The position numbers and the translations under genes were made by a program. The notes beneath the pieces were generated by a model. That model saw only the letters and a list, made by a program, of their open reading frames with translations. It had not been told where the DNA came from and did no database searches. This document shows positions 47,380 through 56,789 of a DNA stretch of 64,000 nucleotides, piece after piece (positions within the stretch are counted from its first letter, which is position 1; the number at the start of each line of letters is the position of its first letter). Source of the DNA: an uncultured Bryobacterales bacterium. Lineage in GTDB: Bacteria; Acidobacteriota; Terriglobia; Bryobacterales; UBA6623. Location of the stretch: assembly GCA_951813065.1 (NCBI GenBank), contig CATOTH010000003.1:124001-188000 (forward strand). Reading direction: 5' to 3'.

Positions 47380-49200
47380 TCAGTCCGGGGCTTCGTGGAC
47401 CAGTTTCCCGCCCAAGTAGGTCCTCAACACAGCAATGTCCCTCACCTCGTCAACCGGACATGCGAGGATGTCACGATCCAAGACAACGAGGTCAGCTAGC
47501 TTCCCCACCTCGATCGAACCGCGCTCGCTCTCGGTGAAGGTGATGAAGGCGTTGTCGATCGTGTACAAGCGAATCGCCTCCTCGCGCGTCAAACGCTGCT
47601 CCGGGTGAAGAGGAGTGTCGGTCCACCGAGGCTGGCGCCGTAGCGTGATCCACATACCAAAGAAGGGGTCGTAGGGATTGATGGAACGCATTCCGCCGAT
47701 CTTCTGCATGTGGTCCGAGCCGCCACCGACGATCACGCCCGCGTCCCTGAGGCTCCTGTATGGCTGAAAATAGCTCAAGCGCGCCTCTCCGAACTGCTTT
47801 GCGAGCGTCGCTCCGTCCCGTTCGAGCCACGCCGGCTGCAGGTCCGCAACAATTCCGATCTCTGCCATGCGCTTGATGGCTTCCGGACTCATGAAGTTCG
47901 AGTGTGTGATGCACGGCCGCATCTCGCGAACGCGGAATTCGTCGTTGATTTCCGCGTAGGCTTCGACCATCGCGTGCACCGCTCCGTCACCGACGGAGTG
48001 CGCGGTTGGCTGCAGGCCGTGGGTAAGGGCCAGTCGGGCTATCGAGTAAGCCTTTCCCGGCGGCACAAAGCGTAGGCCCCTGTAGTTGGGATCGGTGATC
48101 GAGTAGATCTTGCTGACTCCCCACGGCTCTCGCATGAAGGCGCTGCCGGTCAGCATGCCCCCGTCCATGAAGAACTTGATGCCACGCAGCCATAGCATCG
48201 GGTGGTACCGATGCCTGGGATGGCGGGCAAGCTTAGAGATCGTTGCTTCGATGTCTTCCAGCGGGTCTTGAGCGTTGATCGCGAAGCTGAGAAACACGCG
48301 GGCGGTCAGTTCATTCGATTCGAGCAGATCCTCGTACAGCGCAACCGCCTCCGGGCTGGCGTTGCGGTCGGCGATGCCGGTCAGCCCGACCTTGTTGTAG
48401 GCCGCGATGAGTTCCTTTAGCCGACGGCGGCGGTCGCCGGGCGTCGGCAAGGCCTGACTCTCTCGAAACTGGATCAGGTGAGCGCCGCTGCGGATGATTC
48501 CGGTGGGCTCGCCATTCGCATCGCGCTCGATGCGTCCCAGAACGCCCTGAGGCACGCGGAAATCCCTGTCGATCCCGCTGAGCTGCAGTGCAAGCGAGTT
48601 CAACGAGGCGTCTGGCCCCGTACGAAAGTAGGCGGCGTGGTTGGGGGCCGCATCGTCGAGCTCGGCGCGTGTCGGATAGCGCTGTTCCCTGAGCCGCGTG
48701 ATGAAGACCTGCTGAAGACGAATCCACTCTCCCTCAGGTACAACCTTTGCCCGCTCGCGAAAGTAGCTCAGCACGTCGGCAATCGTCTGCATGTCTGGGA
48801 CGGGATGGTCGAATTCATACATCGACGCGCCGGTGGGGTGGGTGTGCGTGTCGATCAGGCCCGGCAGCACAGTCCTGCCCTCAAGATCGGTCAGCCGTGT
48901 TCGCTCGCCCCCGAGCGCCCGCACGTCCGAGTCGACGCCGACCGCAACAATCCGGCCGTCGGCGATGGCAATTGCTTCGGCAATGGAAAACGTGTCGTCG
49001 ACAGTGACGATCTTGCCGTTATGGAGAATTACATCGGGGGGCGCAGCCAGGGCGTCGGACGCAAATCCGGCGAGCATCAGCCCTGTGCACGCGAGCGCAG
49101 CAATCTGCCCGGATGCCGTCGCAGGTCTGATGGCCCTGCCGGGATTCCCGCGCAGACTCAACGCTTTCGCTCGGCCCGTCGCCTGACAACCGCCCGCCAT
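47380..49200 (-). CDS. Exported amidohydrolase (YtcJ-like)
   Basis: 606 residues from ATG 49200, giving a signal peptide (IAALACTGLMLAGFASDALA) after a long basic n-region; no ribosome site is evident. It is a metal-dependent hydrolase of the amidohydrolase superfamily. Composite N-terminal strands (PPDVILHNGKIVTVDDTFSI, DGRIVAVGVDSDVRALGG) lead to LPGLIDTHTHPTGAS, with metal-binding HTH at about 119-121. Further ligands are in LRGIKFFMDGGM, HSVGDGAVHAMVEAY, CITHSNFMSP and VGGGSDHMQKIGGMRSINPY. It ends EVGKLADLVVLDRDI. Relatives hydrolyse formamide or other amide bonds. The secretion signal is a feature of Acidobacteriota and Planctomycetes homologues. Substrate unknown. Confidence 0.9.
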   Translation of the reverse strand: MAGGCQATGRAKALSLRGNPGRAIRPATASGQIAALACTGLMLAGFASDALAAPPDVILHNGKIVTVDDTFSIAEAIAIADGRIVAVGVDSDVRALGGERTRLTDLEGRTVLPGLIDTHTHPTGASMYEFDHPVPDMQTIADVLSYFRERAKVVPEGEWIRLQQVFITRLREQRYPTRAELDDAAPNHAAYFRTGPDASLNSLALQLSGIDRDFRVPQGVLGRIERDANGEPTGIIRSGAHLIQFRESQALPTPGDRRRRLKELIAAYNKVGLTGIADRNASPEAVALYEDLLESNELTARVFLSFAINAQDPLEDIEATISKLARHPRHRYHPMLWLRGIKFFMDGGMLTGSAFMREPWGVSKIYSITDPNYRGLRFVPPGKAYSIARLALTHGLQPTAHSVGDGAVHAMVEAYAEINDEFRVREMRPCITHSNFMSPEAIKRMAEIGIVADLQPAWLERDGATLAKQFGEARLSYFQPYRSLRDAGVIVGGGSDHMQKIGGMRSINPYDPFFGMWITLRRQPRWTDTPLHPEQRLTREEAIRLYTIDNAFITFTESERGSIEVGKLADLVVLDRDILACPVDEVRDIAVLRTYLGGKLVHEAPD

Positions 49201-49450
49201 GGACTGTATCGTCACACATGTTGTGGTGCGGCGGGCCGCCGAGGGCTCCGAGCACGGCAGGGAGGGCAAGCAAGCCTTGACGTGGCGGCAGGATTCGGCT
49301 TACATTGCCCTTGAAGCCCACCGGCCCATCAAGCTACGGCAGAACCATCCGCTTGGCGGGCAACTGCCGCGGACCATCGAATGACCGGCGCTCGTGCCGA
49401 GGCAGGAGCGACTTGGTGCCGTGCAGGTCTTCGCTTGAAGCCGAATCCCG

Positions 49451-52153
49451 ATGCATCCCGGCAACCTCTCTATGGTGATTCGAGGCGCCCTGATCCCAGC
49501 TGTGGGCTGGGCTTGCGCCGGCGCGGCACTGTCCAGCCCAAACTTCGGGACAGAAGTCCGCCCCGTCTTGCAGCAGTGCCTACCCTGCCACGGGCCCGAC
49601 GAACACAGCCGCATGGCGAATCTGAGGCTCGACTCGCTGGCCGCGGCCAGCGGGCAGAATGGTGGACACCAAGGGATTGTGCCAGGTAACAGCGCGGCGA
49701 GCCGAGTCATCGTACGAGTCTCGTCCGACGAAAACCCCATGCCACCGACTGGGGATCGTCTCACGGCTGGTGAGATCGACACGCTCCGGAGATGGATCGA
49801 TGCCGGCGCAAAGTACGAGCGTCACTGGGCCTTCGACTCGCCCGTGCGCCCCGAACCCCCGAGCGTGTCCGACCCGGGCTGGATTCGCAATCCCATCGAC
49901 AGCTTTGTACTCGCCCGGCTGGACAAGGAAGGCTTGCAACCATCACCGGAGGCCGACCGCCACACGTTGATCCGGCGCCTGTCGCTGGCCCTGACGGGAT
50001 TGCCCCCAACCCCGACAGAGGTCGAAGCGTTCGCGGGCGACGACTCGGCCGAGGCCTACTCGGCCCTGGTTGACCGACTGCTGAATTCCAGTGGTTACGG
50101 CGAGCGCTGGGCCCGGGTCTGGCTGGACCTGGCTCGTTACGCCGACTCAGTGGGCTACGAGAAGGACTCCATCCGCACGATCTGGCCATATCGAGACTGG
50201 GTCGTCCAGGCACTCAACGAGAACATTTCATTCGATCAATTCACGGTGCTCCAGCTCGCTGGTGACCTGCTCCCTGAACCGTCTAACGACCAGCTCGTGG
50301 CAACCGGCTTCCATCGCAACACGATGACAAACACCGAGGGAGGCACGGATGACGAGGAGTTCCGCGATGCCGCGGTCAAGGACCGGGTGGCCACGACCGG
50401 CCAGGTCTGGATGGGCCTGACGTGGGGCTGCGCACAGTGCCACTCGCACAAATACGACCCGCTGTCGCAGAGAGAGTTCTATTCGCTGTACGCCTTTCTT
50501 AACCAGACAGCCGACGCGGACCGCAATGACGACGCTCCGAAGCTCGAGCTAGCGGAGGGGGTGTCCACGCTTGTTCTGCGGGAACTTCCCGCCGAGGAGC
50601 GTCGCGACACGTTCATCCACAACCGTGGCAACTTCATGAGTCCCGGAGGGCAGGTCGCGCCTGCCGTTCCTGCAGCCTTCCATCCGTTCCCCTCGAGCGC
50701 GCCACGGGACCGATTGGGGCTCGCTCATTGGCTGACCTCCAAGGAGAATCCGCTGACAGCAAGGGTCACGGTCAACCGGCTCTGGGCCAGGCTATTCGGA
50801 GCGGGAATCGTCCGAACCGAGGAGGACTTCGGCACACAGGGAACGCCGCCGACCCATCCGGAACTGCTGGATTGGCTCGCCACAGAATTCATGCGGGTGA
50901 ACTGGGACCTGAAGGACATCCTCAAGACCATCGTCACCTCGGCGACATACCGGCAGAGGTCGGATCTCACGCCCGAATTGCTGGCAGTCGACCCGGAAAA
51001 CTCCCTGTTGGCGCGGGGCGCGCGATTCCGGATGCCCGCGGAAATGGTTCGCGACCAAGCGCTCTTTGCGAGCGGCTTGCTGTCCGGGAAGATTGGTGGA
51101 GAGCCGGTGATGCCATGGCAGCCGGAAGGGATCTGGCAGGTGGTGTACAGCAGCAAACAATGGAAGACCAGCCCCGGAGAAGATCGCTACCGCCGGGCGC
51201 TCTACACGCTGTGGAGGCGCACCTCGCCCTACCCTTCCATGACCACTTTCGACGCGCCCTCCGGGGAAACCTGCACGGTCCGCCGTATACGGACCAACAC
51301 ACCATTGCAGGCTTTGGTCACGCTCAATGACCCGACCCTGATGGAAGCGGCCCAGCGCTTGGCCGCGCGTACTGGAACGGGAAACCGGAGCGACCCGGAA
51401 CGGCGTTTGGACCGCCTCTTTCGGCTTGTCCTGTCGCGCCCGCCATCACCTGCGGAAACCGGGCGATTGCTCGCGCTTCAGGCCGAGGCGGCATTCGAGC
51501 TGCGCCAGCAATCGGCGAACGCCCGCAAGCTTGCGCACTACGACCGGGTCATGTACAAGGCAAATCGACGTACGCCGCTGGTTGGCGACTCGCGAGGGGA
51601 CTCCCCGGACTGGCGGTACTCGGCCGAAGACCCTGGAGACGGCTGGGCGATGCCCGGATTTGACGACACAAGCTGGCATCGCGGGAAGGGAGCCTTCGGA
51701 AGCACGAAGCGTCCCAACGTCAGCGACGCTCCGGACCCGTACGGAACCAGCCTGCGAACTGATTGGAATTCCACCGACCTGTGGACGAGGGTCGAATTCG
51801 ATCTCGCCGATCCCAGCATGCAAGAAATCCGCTTGGAAGGCCGCTTCTCTGGCGGGTTCGAGGCCTTTCTCAATGGCGTTCCAGCCGCTACGCAGATCAA
51901 CGGCTCGGGAACATTCGCCCCGTTTGAACTGGCCGCGAGGGCCAAGGCTGCACTGCGTCCTGGCAAGAACGTGCTCGCCATCCACGCCATCCACACGGGC
52001 CTGTCAGACGGCCTCAGATTTCTCGACGTTGGCCTCACGGCACTGCGGCCGCCTGCCTTCCCGGATTCCGGCCCGGAAGACGCAGACGAAGCAGCGTGGG
52101 TCGTTGTCGCCAACGTCGTGCTCAACTTGGACGAGGCGCTCACGATACGGTAA
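49451..52153 (+). CDS. PSD1 cytochrome protein with GH2-type sugar-binding-like insertion (pair 3)
   Basis: 900 residues; start ATG 49451 without a clear ribosome site, ATG 49472 being an alternative at the signal peptide. Heme-c CLPCHGPDE is near residue 43. DUF1549 (VWLDLARYADSVGYEKD) and the second motif GCAQCHSHKYDPLS follow. DUF1553 (NPLTARVTVNRLWARLFG, CTVRRIRTNTPLQALVTLNDP) is split near its end by about 160 residues of beta-sandwich (DGWAMPGFDDTSWHRGKGAFG, WTRVEFDLADPSMQEIRLE, GKNVLAIHAIHTG) like the sugar-binding domain of glycoside hydrolase family 2. The last helix (AWVVVANVVLNLDEA) follows it. It overlaps DUF1501 by one base (TAATG). Confidence 0.9.
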   Translation: MHPGNLSMVIRGALIPAVGWACAGAALSSPNFGTEVRPVLQQCLPCHGPDEHSRMANLRLDSLAAASGQNGGHQGIVPGNSAASRVIVRVSSDENPMPPTGDRLTAGEIDTLRRWIDAGAKYERHWAFDSPVRPEPPSVSDPGWIRNPIDSFVLARLDKEGLQPSPEADRHTLIRRLSLALTGLPPTPTEVEAFAGDDSAEAYSALVDRLLNSSGYGERWARVWLDLARYADSVGYEKDSIRTIWPYRDWVVQALNENISFDQFTVLQLAGDLLPEPSNDQLVATGFHRNTMTNTEGGTDDEEFRDAAVKDRVATTGQVWMGLTWGCAQCHSHKYDPLSQREFYSLYAFLNQTADADRNDDAPKLELAEGVSTLVLRELPAEERRDTFIHNRGNFMSPGGQVAPAVPAAFHPFPSSAPRDRLGLAHWLTSKENPLTARVTVNRLWARLFGAGIVRTEEDFGTQGTPPTHPELLDWLATEFMRVNWDLKDILKTIVTSATYRQRSDLTPELLAVDPENSLLARGARFRMPAEMVRDQALFASGLLSGKIGGEPVMPWQPEGIWQVVYSSKQWKTSPGEDRYRRALYTLWRRTSPYPSMTTFDAPSGETCTVRRIRTNTPLQALVTLNDPTLMEAAQRLAARTGTGNRSDPERRLDRLFRLVLSRPPSPAETGRLLALQAEAAFELRQQSANARKLAHYDRVMYKANRRTPLVGDSRGDSPDWRYSAEDPGDGWAMPGFDDTSWHRGKGAFGSTKRPNVSDAPDPYGTSLRTDWNSTDLWTRVEFDLADPSMQEIRLEGRFSGGFEAFLNGVPAATQINGSGTFAPFELAARAKAALRPGKNVLAIHAIHTGLSDGLRFLDVGLTALRPPAFPDSGPEDADEAAWVVVANVVLNLDEALTIR

Positions 52154-53604
52154 TGACTATGCACTCGGGCTACGAATTCGTACAGCAGCAGACCCGGCGG
52201 CATTTTCTCTCCGGCTGCCAACTCGGGCTGGCCTCGATGTTTCTCGGCTCTGCCCGTGCGGCCGCCAGTCCCGCCAAGGGCCCGCTCGCGCCACGCAGAC
52301 CACATTATCCGCCAAAGGCCAAGTCCGTGATCTACCTGCACATGGCTGGCGGACCGTCGCAGCTGGAACTGTTCGACCCAAAGCCCGAATTGCAGAAACA
52401 TGACGGCGCAGACTGCCCGCAGCACTTGCTTGAAGGCAAGCGGTTCGCCTTTATCAAGGGTGTTCCGCAGTTGCTCGGGACGCCGTACGAATTCAGCCGC
52501 GCTGGCCAGTCCGGCACCTGGGTCAGCGAATTGCTTCCGCGCTTTGCGGAAATTGCCGACGATGTGGCGATCATCCGATCGATGACGACCGAGGAGTTCA
52601 ACCATGCGCCGGCGCAACTGCTGCTGCATACCGGCAACGCTCGTCTCGGTTCCGCCTCGATGGGCTCGTGGGCGACTTACGGCCTCGGAACGGAGAACCA
52701 AGACCTGCCGGGTTTCGTGGTGCTGGTCAGCGGCAACAGGACTCCGAGCGCGGGCAAAAGCCTGTGGGGCAGCGGATTCCTGCCGTCCGTGTATCAAGGT
52801 GTCCAATGCCGTACCCAGGGCGAGCCGGTCCTGTTCCTTCGCAATCCGGAAGGCATGAGCCGATCGCTACGCCGCAAGACTCTCGACGCGCTCGGCGACC
52901 TCAATCGGATCGACCAGCAGCGGTCCGGCAATCCGGACACGCTCTCCCGGATCGAGCAATACGAACTGGCGTTCCGGATGCAGGCTTCGGTTCCCGAGGT
53001 GATGGACATTTCGCGGGAACCGGACTCAGTGCATTCGATGTACGGGACTGAGCCGGGCAAGCTCTCTTTTGCAAACAACTGCTTGCTGGCTCGGCGCCTC
53101 GTCGAGAACGGCGTTAGGTTCGTCCAGTTGTACGACTGGGGTTGGGATCATCATGGCAACGCGCGCCAGACAGACATCCGTCTTGACCTTCCCGACCGTG
53201 CCCGCGATATCGACCGGCCGATGGCCGCGCTGATCAAGGATCTCAAGCAGCGCGGGCTCCTTGGACAGACATTGATCATTTGGGGAGGTGAATTCGGTCG
53301 CACACCGATGCGGGAAAACCGCCAGGGCGACAAGACCGAGTACTACGGCCGCGACCACCATCCTGAAGCATTCACGATGTGGATGGCCGGCGGTGGCATC
53401 AAGGGCGGCGTCAACCATGGCGCGACGGATGATATCGGCTACTACGTCGACCGTGACCCGGTAACCCCGAGGGACGTCCAGGCCACCCTGCTGCATCTGC
53501 TGGGTCTAGACCCATATGCGTTCCACTACCCGTACCAGGGCCTCAGGCAGCGCCTGATCGGTCCAACAGACGAGGGTCGCATCGTCAGCGAACTGCTGGC
53601 CTGA
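52153..53604 (+). CDS. DUF1501 family protein, Tat-exported (pair 3)
   Basis: 483 residues from ATG 52153, whose A is shared with the TAA of the PSD1 gene; a longer in-frame extension is unlikely. A twin-arginine signal (TRRHFLSGCQLG) is followed by ALASMFLGSARA-like hydrophobic residues. Conserved: KSVIYLHMAGGPSQLELFDPKP, AFRMQASVPEVMDISREP, RLVENGVRFVQLYDWGWDHH, IIWGGEFGRTPM and GRDHHPEAFTMWMAGGG. It differs from pairs 1 and 2 in the linker EFNHAPAQLLLHTGNARLGS. Coupling to the PSD1 partner suggests they work in a complex; the reaction is unknown. Confidence 0.92.
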   Translation: MTMHSGYEFVQQQTRRHFLSGCQLGLASMFLGSARAAASPAKGPLAPRRPHYPPKAKSVIYLHMAGGPSQLELFDPKPELQKHDGADCPQHLLEGKRFAFIKGVPQLLGTPYEFSRAGQSGTWVSELLPRFAEIADDVAIIRSMTTEEFNHAPAQLLLHTGNARLGSASMGSWATYGLGTENQDLPGFVVLVSGNRTPSAGKSLWGSGFLPSVYQGVQCRTQGEPVLFLRNPEGMSRSLRRKTLDALGDLNRIDQQRSGNPDTLSRIEQYELAFRMQASVPEVMDISREPDSVHSMYGTEPGKLSFANNCLLARRLVENGVRFVQLYDWGWDHHGNARQTDIRLDLPDRARDIDRPMAALIKDLKQRGLLGQTLIIWGGEFGRTPMRENRQGDKTEYYGRDHHPEAFTMWMAGGGIKGGVNHGATDDIGYYVDRDPVTPRDVQATLLHLLGLDPYAFHYPYQGLRQRLIGPTDEGRIVSELLA

Positions 53605-53965
53605 AGAAGATCCGCGCTACCTGCGGAACCTGGCTCGGCCAAGCGTCCTTGTGGCAGTCTGCGGTGTCCGTGAATGGACCCCGGACGAACACAGAGCCCA
53701 CAGCCTGCCTTGGGTTGTCTCACGCCGGGCTTTCGTGACAGACCGAAGAACGAAGTGCCCGCGGTTGGGCTCGGCATTGGCCCATCCAGCCAGATCCGCG
53801 CCACTCTGGAAGTTCCGGTGTTGCTGTGGCAGGGAATCCCTCTTCACCGCAGAGCCTCTTTGGGAAAGTGCCAGGGTGACGATTTGTTCGCGGATGGCGG
53901 TTGCATCCGCCGACTATCGACGCAGAACGGCAGCTGGCGGCCAGCAACACCTCGGTCACTGGGAC
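53605..53965. other. Gap after PSD1-DUF1501 pair 3, nothing recognised
   Basis: 361 bases between convergent stops. A weak 5-pair hairpin follows the DUF1501 stop. Open frames look non-coding. Confidence 0.35.
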
Positions 53966-54985
53966 TCAGCGGGGTTTCGCGAGATACGGCTTGACCGCCT
54001 TCACGAATGCATTGGCTTTCGTATATCCCTCGATTCGCTCGCGCAATCGACCGTCAGGCCCGATGATGAGGGTCGTCGGAATGGCCGTCACACGGTAGCG
54101 GCGGAAGACCTCGGCAGCGTGGTCGTTCAGGGTTGGGAACGTAATCCCGTGCTCTTCAAGAAACGCACGAGACTCGGCAGCTTTCTCGTCGCTGACTCCC
54201 AGAACCACCAAGCCTTCCCTCGAGAACCGCTGGTGCAGTTTCTCCAGGTGCGGCAGTTCCTTGCGGCAAGGACCGCACCAAGTCGCCCAGAAATTCACAA
54301 GAACGGCCTTGCCTCTAAGTTCCGACAGCCGCCAATGAGTGCCATCCAATCCCGGCAACGCGAAATCGGGGGCTGGTTCGCCTTCCGCGGGATAAGGCGG
54401 CCAATCACGTAGCGCCGGATCATCGGGACTCCGAACGCGCAACTCCTTCTTGGACCGATTTGCGAATTCCTCGAGAATCTCCAGCCGTAACGGCTCCTTG
54501 CGGGGCAGCACCAAGAACGCGCAGCGATGTTCCGCGTCGGAGTGCAGGCTTAGCCAGCGCTGCTCGTGGCGGTTGGTCATACGCTTCAAGAAATAGGACG
54601 CATGTGACCCGACGAGTGAACCCAACAGGAATTGAGCACCGTCGCTGAGCCCCCCTGTCGCGATGGAAATCGCAATGGATGGCGAAAGTGATAGCCAGTA
54701 CCACCCGTCAATCAGAGGCAAGTTCATGCGGTGCTGGCCGCGTCGGACTCGGAGCTGGCCAAACTCGAAGCGTTCCGAAATACCCGGGTTCAACTGGACA
54801 GTCACGGCGGATTCTGTGAATGCAAGCTTCGCGGACCGGAGCTTTCCGTCAGCAATCCGTGCGCGTAGTCCTTTCCAAAGGACAACCGGATCCTGAGATT
54901 CGGGCTCATCCGCTCTTGCGTCGATAGATGCCAGCGACAGAGTCAATGCCAGTGCACAGGCGAAGATTCTCGCTGCACGGCTCAT
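53966..54985 (-). CDS. Exported TlpA-like thioredoxin protein with extra N-terminal domain
   Basis: 339 residues from ATG 54985, with an AAGGAA ribosome site and a signal peptide ending ASIDARA. Residues about 25-195 form an unrecognised domain (HRMNLPLIDGWYWLSLSPSI). The C-terminal part is a TlpA/ResA-type thioredoxin: GEPAPDFALPGLDGTHWRLSE, the active site WATWCGPC (CxxC at about 237-240), GLVVLGVSDEK and YRVTAIPTTLIIGPDGRL. The cis-proline is the P of AIPT. It would reduce or exchange thiols in the periplasm, possibly on apocytochromes c, which are numerous here; this link is inference. It is divergent from the sulfatase gene at 55130. Confidence 0.9.
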   Translation of the reverse strand: MSRAARIFACALALTLSLASIDARADEPESQDPVVLWKGLRARIADGKLRSAKLAFTESAVTVQLNPGISERFEFGQLRVRRGQHRMNLPLIDGWYWLSLSPSIAISIATGGLSDGAQFLLGSLVGSHASYFLKRMTNRHEQRWLSLHSDAEHRCAFLVLPRKEPLRLEILEEFANRSKKELRVRSPDDPALRDWPPYPAEGEPAPDFALPGLDGTHWRLSELRGKAVLVNFWATWCGPCRKELPHLEKLHQRFSREGLVVLGVSDEKAAESRAFLEEHGITFPTLNDHAAEVFRRYRVTAIPTTLIIGPDGRLRERIEGYTKANAFVKAVKPYLAKPR

Positions 54986-55129
54986 GAGTGGTTCCTTCCA
55001 ATCCGTGAACCCCTGCGTCGTCAACTGGTTCAGGGCAAGGAAGCTCATGATACACCCCGCGCATCCGAATCAGATTCTGCCCTCAGCCCGAAGACCCAAA
55101 GGACCTCCCGTCGTGATACCTTCGTTTCC

Positions 55130-56770
55130 ATGACCCGATCACTCCTGGCGCTCGCTCTACTTGCTGTGGGCATGGGTTTCGCGGCAGCCGCCGACAAGCC
55201 CAACATCATCGTCATTCTGCTGGACGATCTCGGCTACTCCGACCTAGGCTGCTACGGCGGGGAGATCGACACGCCAAACATCGACGCGCTCGCCGAGAAC
55301 GGCGTGCGATTCGAATCGTTCTACAATTCCGCGCGGTGCTGTCCCAGCCGGGCGTCCCTGATGACTGGCCTGTATCCCCCGCAGACCGGCGTCGCGAGCT
55401 TCACCACCCGGCAGCCGCACCCCACCCGCGGCCCGGCTTACCTCGGGCGGCTCAACGACCGCTGCGTCACGCTCGGCGAAGTCTTGGGCAACGCGGGGTA
55501 TAGCTGCTACTACGTGGGGAAATGGCACCTGCACAACGAGACCGGGCCAACGCGAAGGGGTTTTGACGAATTCTACGGCTATGCGCAGGACCACTCCCAT
55601 GACCAGTGGGACGCCGACTACTACCAGCGTCTGCCTGCCGGACGGGAGAAGGAGATCGACACGCCGCAGGGAGAGTTCTACGCCACCGATGTGTTCAACG
55701 AATACGCCCTGGAGTTCATCCGGCAGGGCCAGCAGCGGGATCGTCCCTGGTTCTTGGTCCTGGGCCACTCATCCCCGCACTTTCCGGTCCAGGCGCCGGC
55801 CAAGAGCGCGGACCAGTACGTCGACCGCTACCTGCGGGGCTGGGATGTGTTGCGGGAGGAACGCTTCGCGCGAATGAAGCAAATCGGCCTGATTGACGGC
55901 AATCGCTGGAAGTTCACGGACCGCTCGCTCGTGCCCGTCGATCGCGACGACATCGCAAACGGCTTCCCCGGCAAACCGAATCCGGCCTGGAACTCCATCG
56001 ATGAGCCACGCCAGAAGGATCTCGCCCGCCGGATGGCTCTTTTCGCCGCAATGGTCGAGCATGTGGATCGCGGCGTCGGCGACATCGTCAGGCACCTGGA
56101 GGATACGGGCGACTTCGACAATACCCTGATTATGCTGCTGAGCGACAACGGGGCATGCTACGAATGGGGGCCGTATGGATTCGACGAGCGCAGCCGCCAG
56201 GGCGTAACGATACTCCACACGGGCGACGACTTGCGCAAGATGGGCGGTCCCGGGACCTACCATTCGTATGGGAGCGGGTGGGCGAATCTAGGGAACACCC
56301 CGTTCCGCCTGTACAAGCACTTCACACACGAAGGGGGCGTTGCCACGCCGTTCATCGCGCACTGGCCGGAGGGGATCCGCAACCCCGGCCACTGGGTGCG
56401 CGAACGGGGTCACATCATCGATGTGATGCCTACTCTAAGAGCCGCGGCCGGAGCAGACTACCCAACCGATTTCGCGGGCCGCACCGTGCAACCCGAGGAA
56501 GGGCTGAACCTCCTGCCGGTCTTCAACGGCGAGAGCTTGGCAACACGGACGCTCTTCTTCGAACATCAAGCGGCCCGGGGGATCATCGAGGGCAACTGGA
56601 AGGCCGTGTGGGGCAAGCGCATGCCGTCGGAAATCCGCTGGGAGCTCTACGACTTGGCCGAGGACCGCGCCGAGACTACGGACCTTGCCAAGGACCACCC
56701 CGAAACGGTCCGCCAACTGGCGGACAAGTGGGCGCGGTACGCGGAACGCACAGGCATCGCCATCGAGTGA
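55130..56770 (+). CDS. Secreted sulfatase
   Basis: 546-residue sulfatase with a signal peptide ending AAA near residue 21. DKPNIIVILLDDLGYSDLGC supplies metal ligands. The formylglycine motif is CCPSR at residues 70-74, where the first cysteine would be modified. Later blocks are GYAQDHSHDQWDADYYQRLP, PWFLVLGHSSPHFPVQAP, MLLSDNGACYEWGPYG and EGGVATPFIAHWPEG. It is longer than the other sulfatases here and has the insertion typical of planctomycetal/acidobacterial arylsulfatases. The Cys motif implies aerobic-type activation by formylglycine-generating enzyme, not encoded here. It is convergent with the VWFA-like gene. The substrate is a sulfate ester, identity unknown. Confidence 0.94.
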   Translation: MTRSLLALALLAVGMGFAAAADKPNIIVILLDDLGYSDLGCYGGEIDTPNIDALAENGVRFESFYNSARCCPSRASLMTGLYPPQTGVASFTTRQPHPTRGPAYLGRLNDRCVTLGEVLGNAGYSCYYVGKWHLHNETGPTRRGFDEFYGYAQDHSHDQWDADYYQRLPAGREKEIDTPQGEFYATDVFNEYALEFIRQGQQRDRPWFLVLGHSSPHFPVQAPAKSADQYVDRYLRGWDVLREERFARMKQIGLIDGNRWKFTDRSLVPVDRDDIANGFPGKPNPAWNSIDEPRQKDLARRMALFAAMVEHVDRGVGDIVRHLEDTGDFDNTLIMLLSDNGACYEWGPYGFDERSRQGVTILHTGDDLRKMGGPGTYHSYGSGWANLGNTPFRLYKHFTHEGGVATPFIAHWPEGIRNPGHWVRERGHIIDVMPTLRAAAGADYPTDFAGRTVQPEEGLNLLPVFNGESLATRTLFFEHQAARGIIEGNWKAVWGKRMPSEIRWELYDLAEDRAETTDLAKDHPETVRQLADKWARYAERTGIAIE

Positions 56771-56789
56771 GCGGCAACCGCGACCTGGT

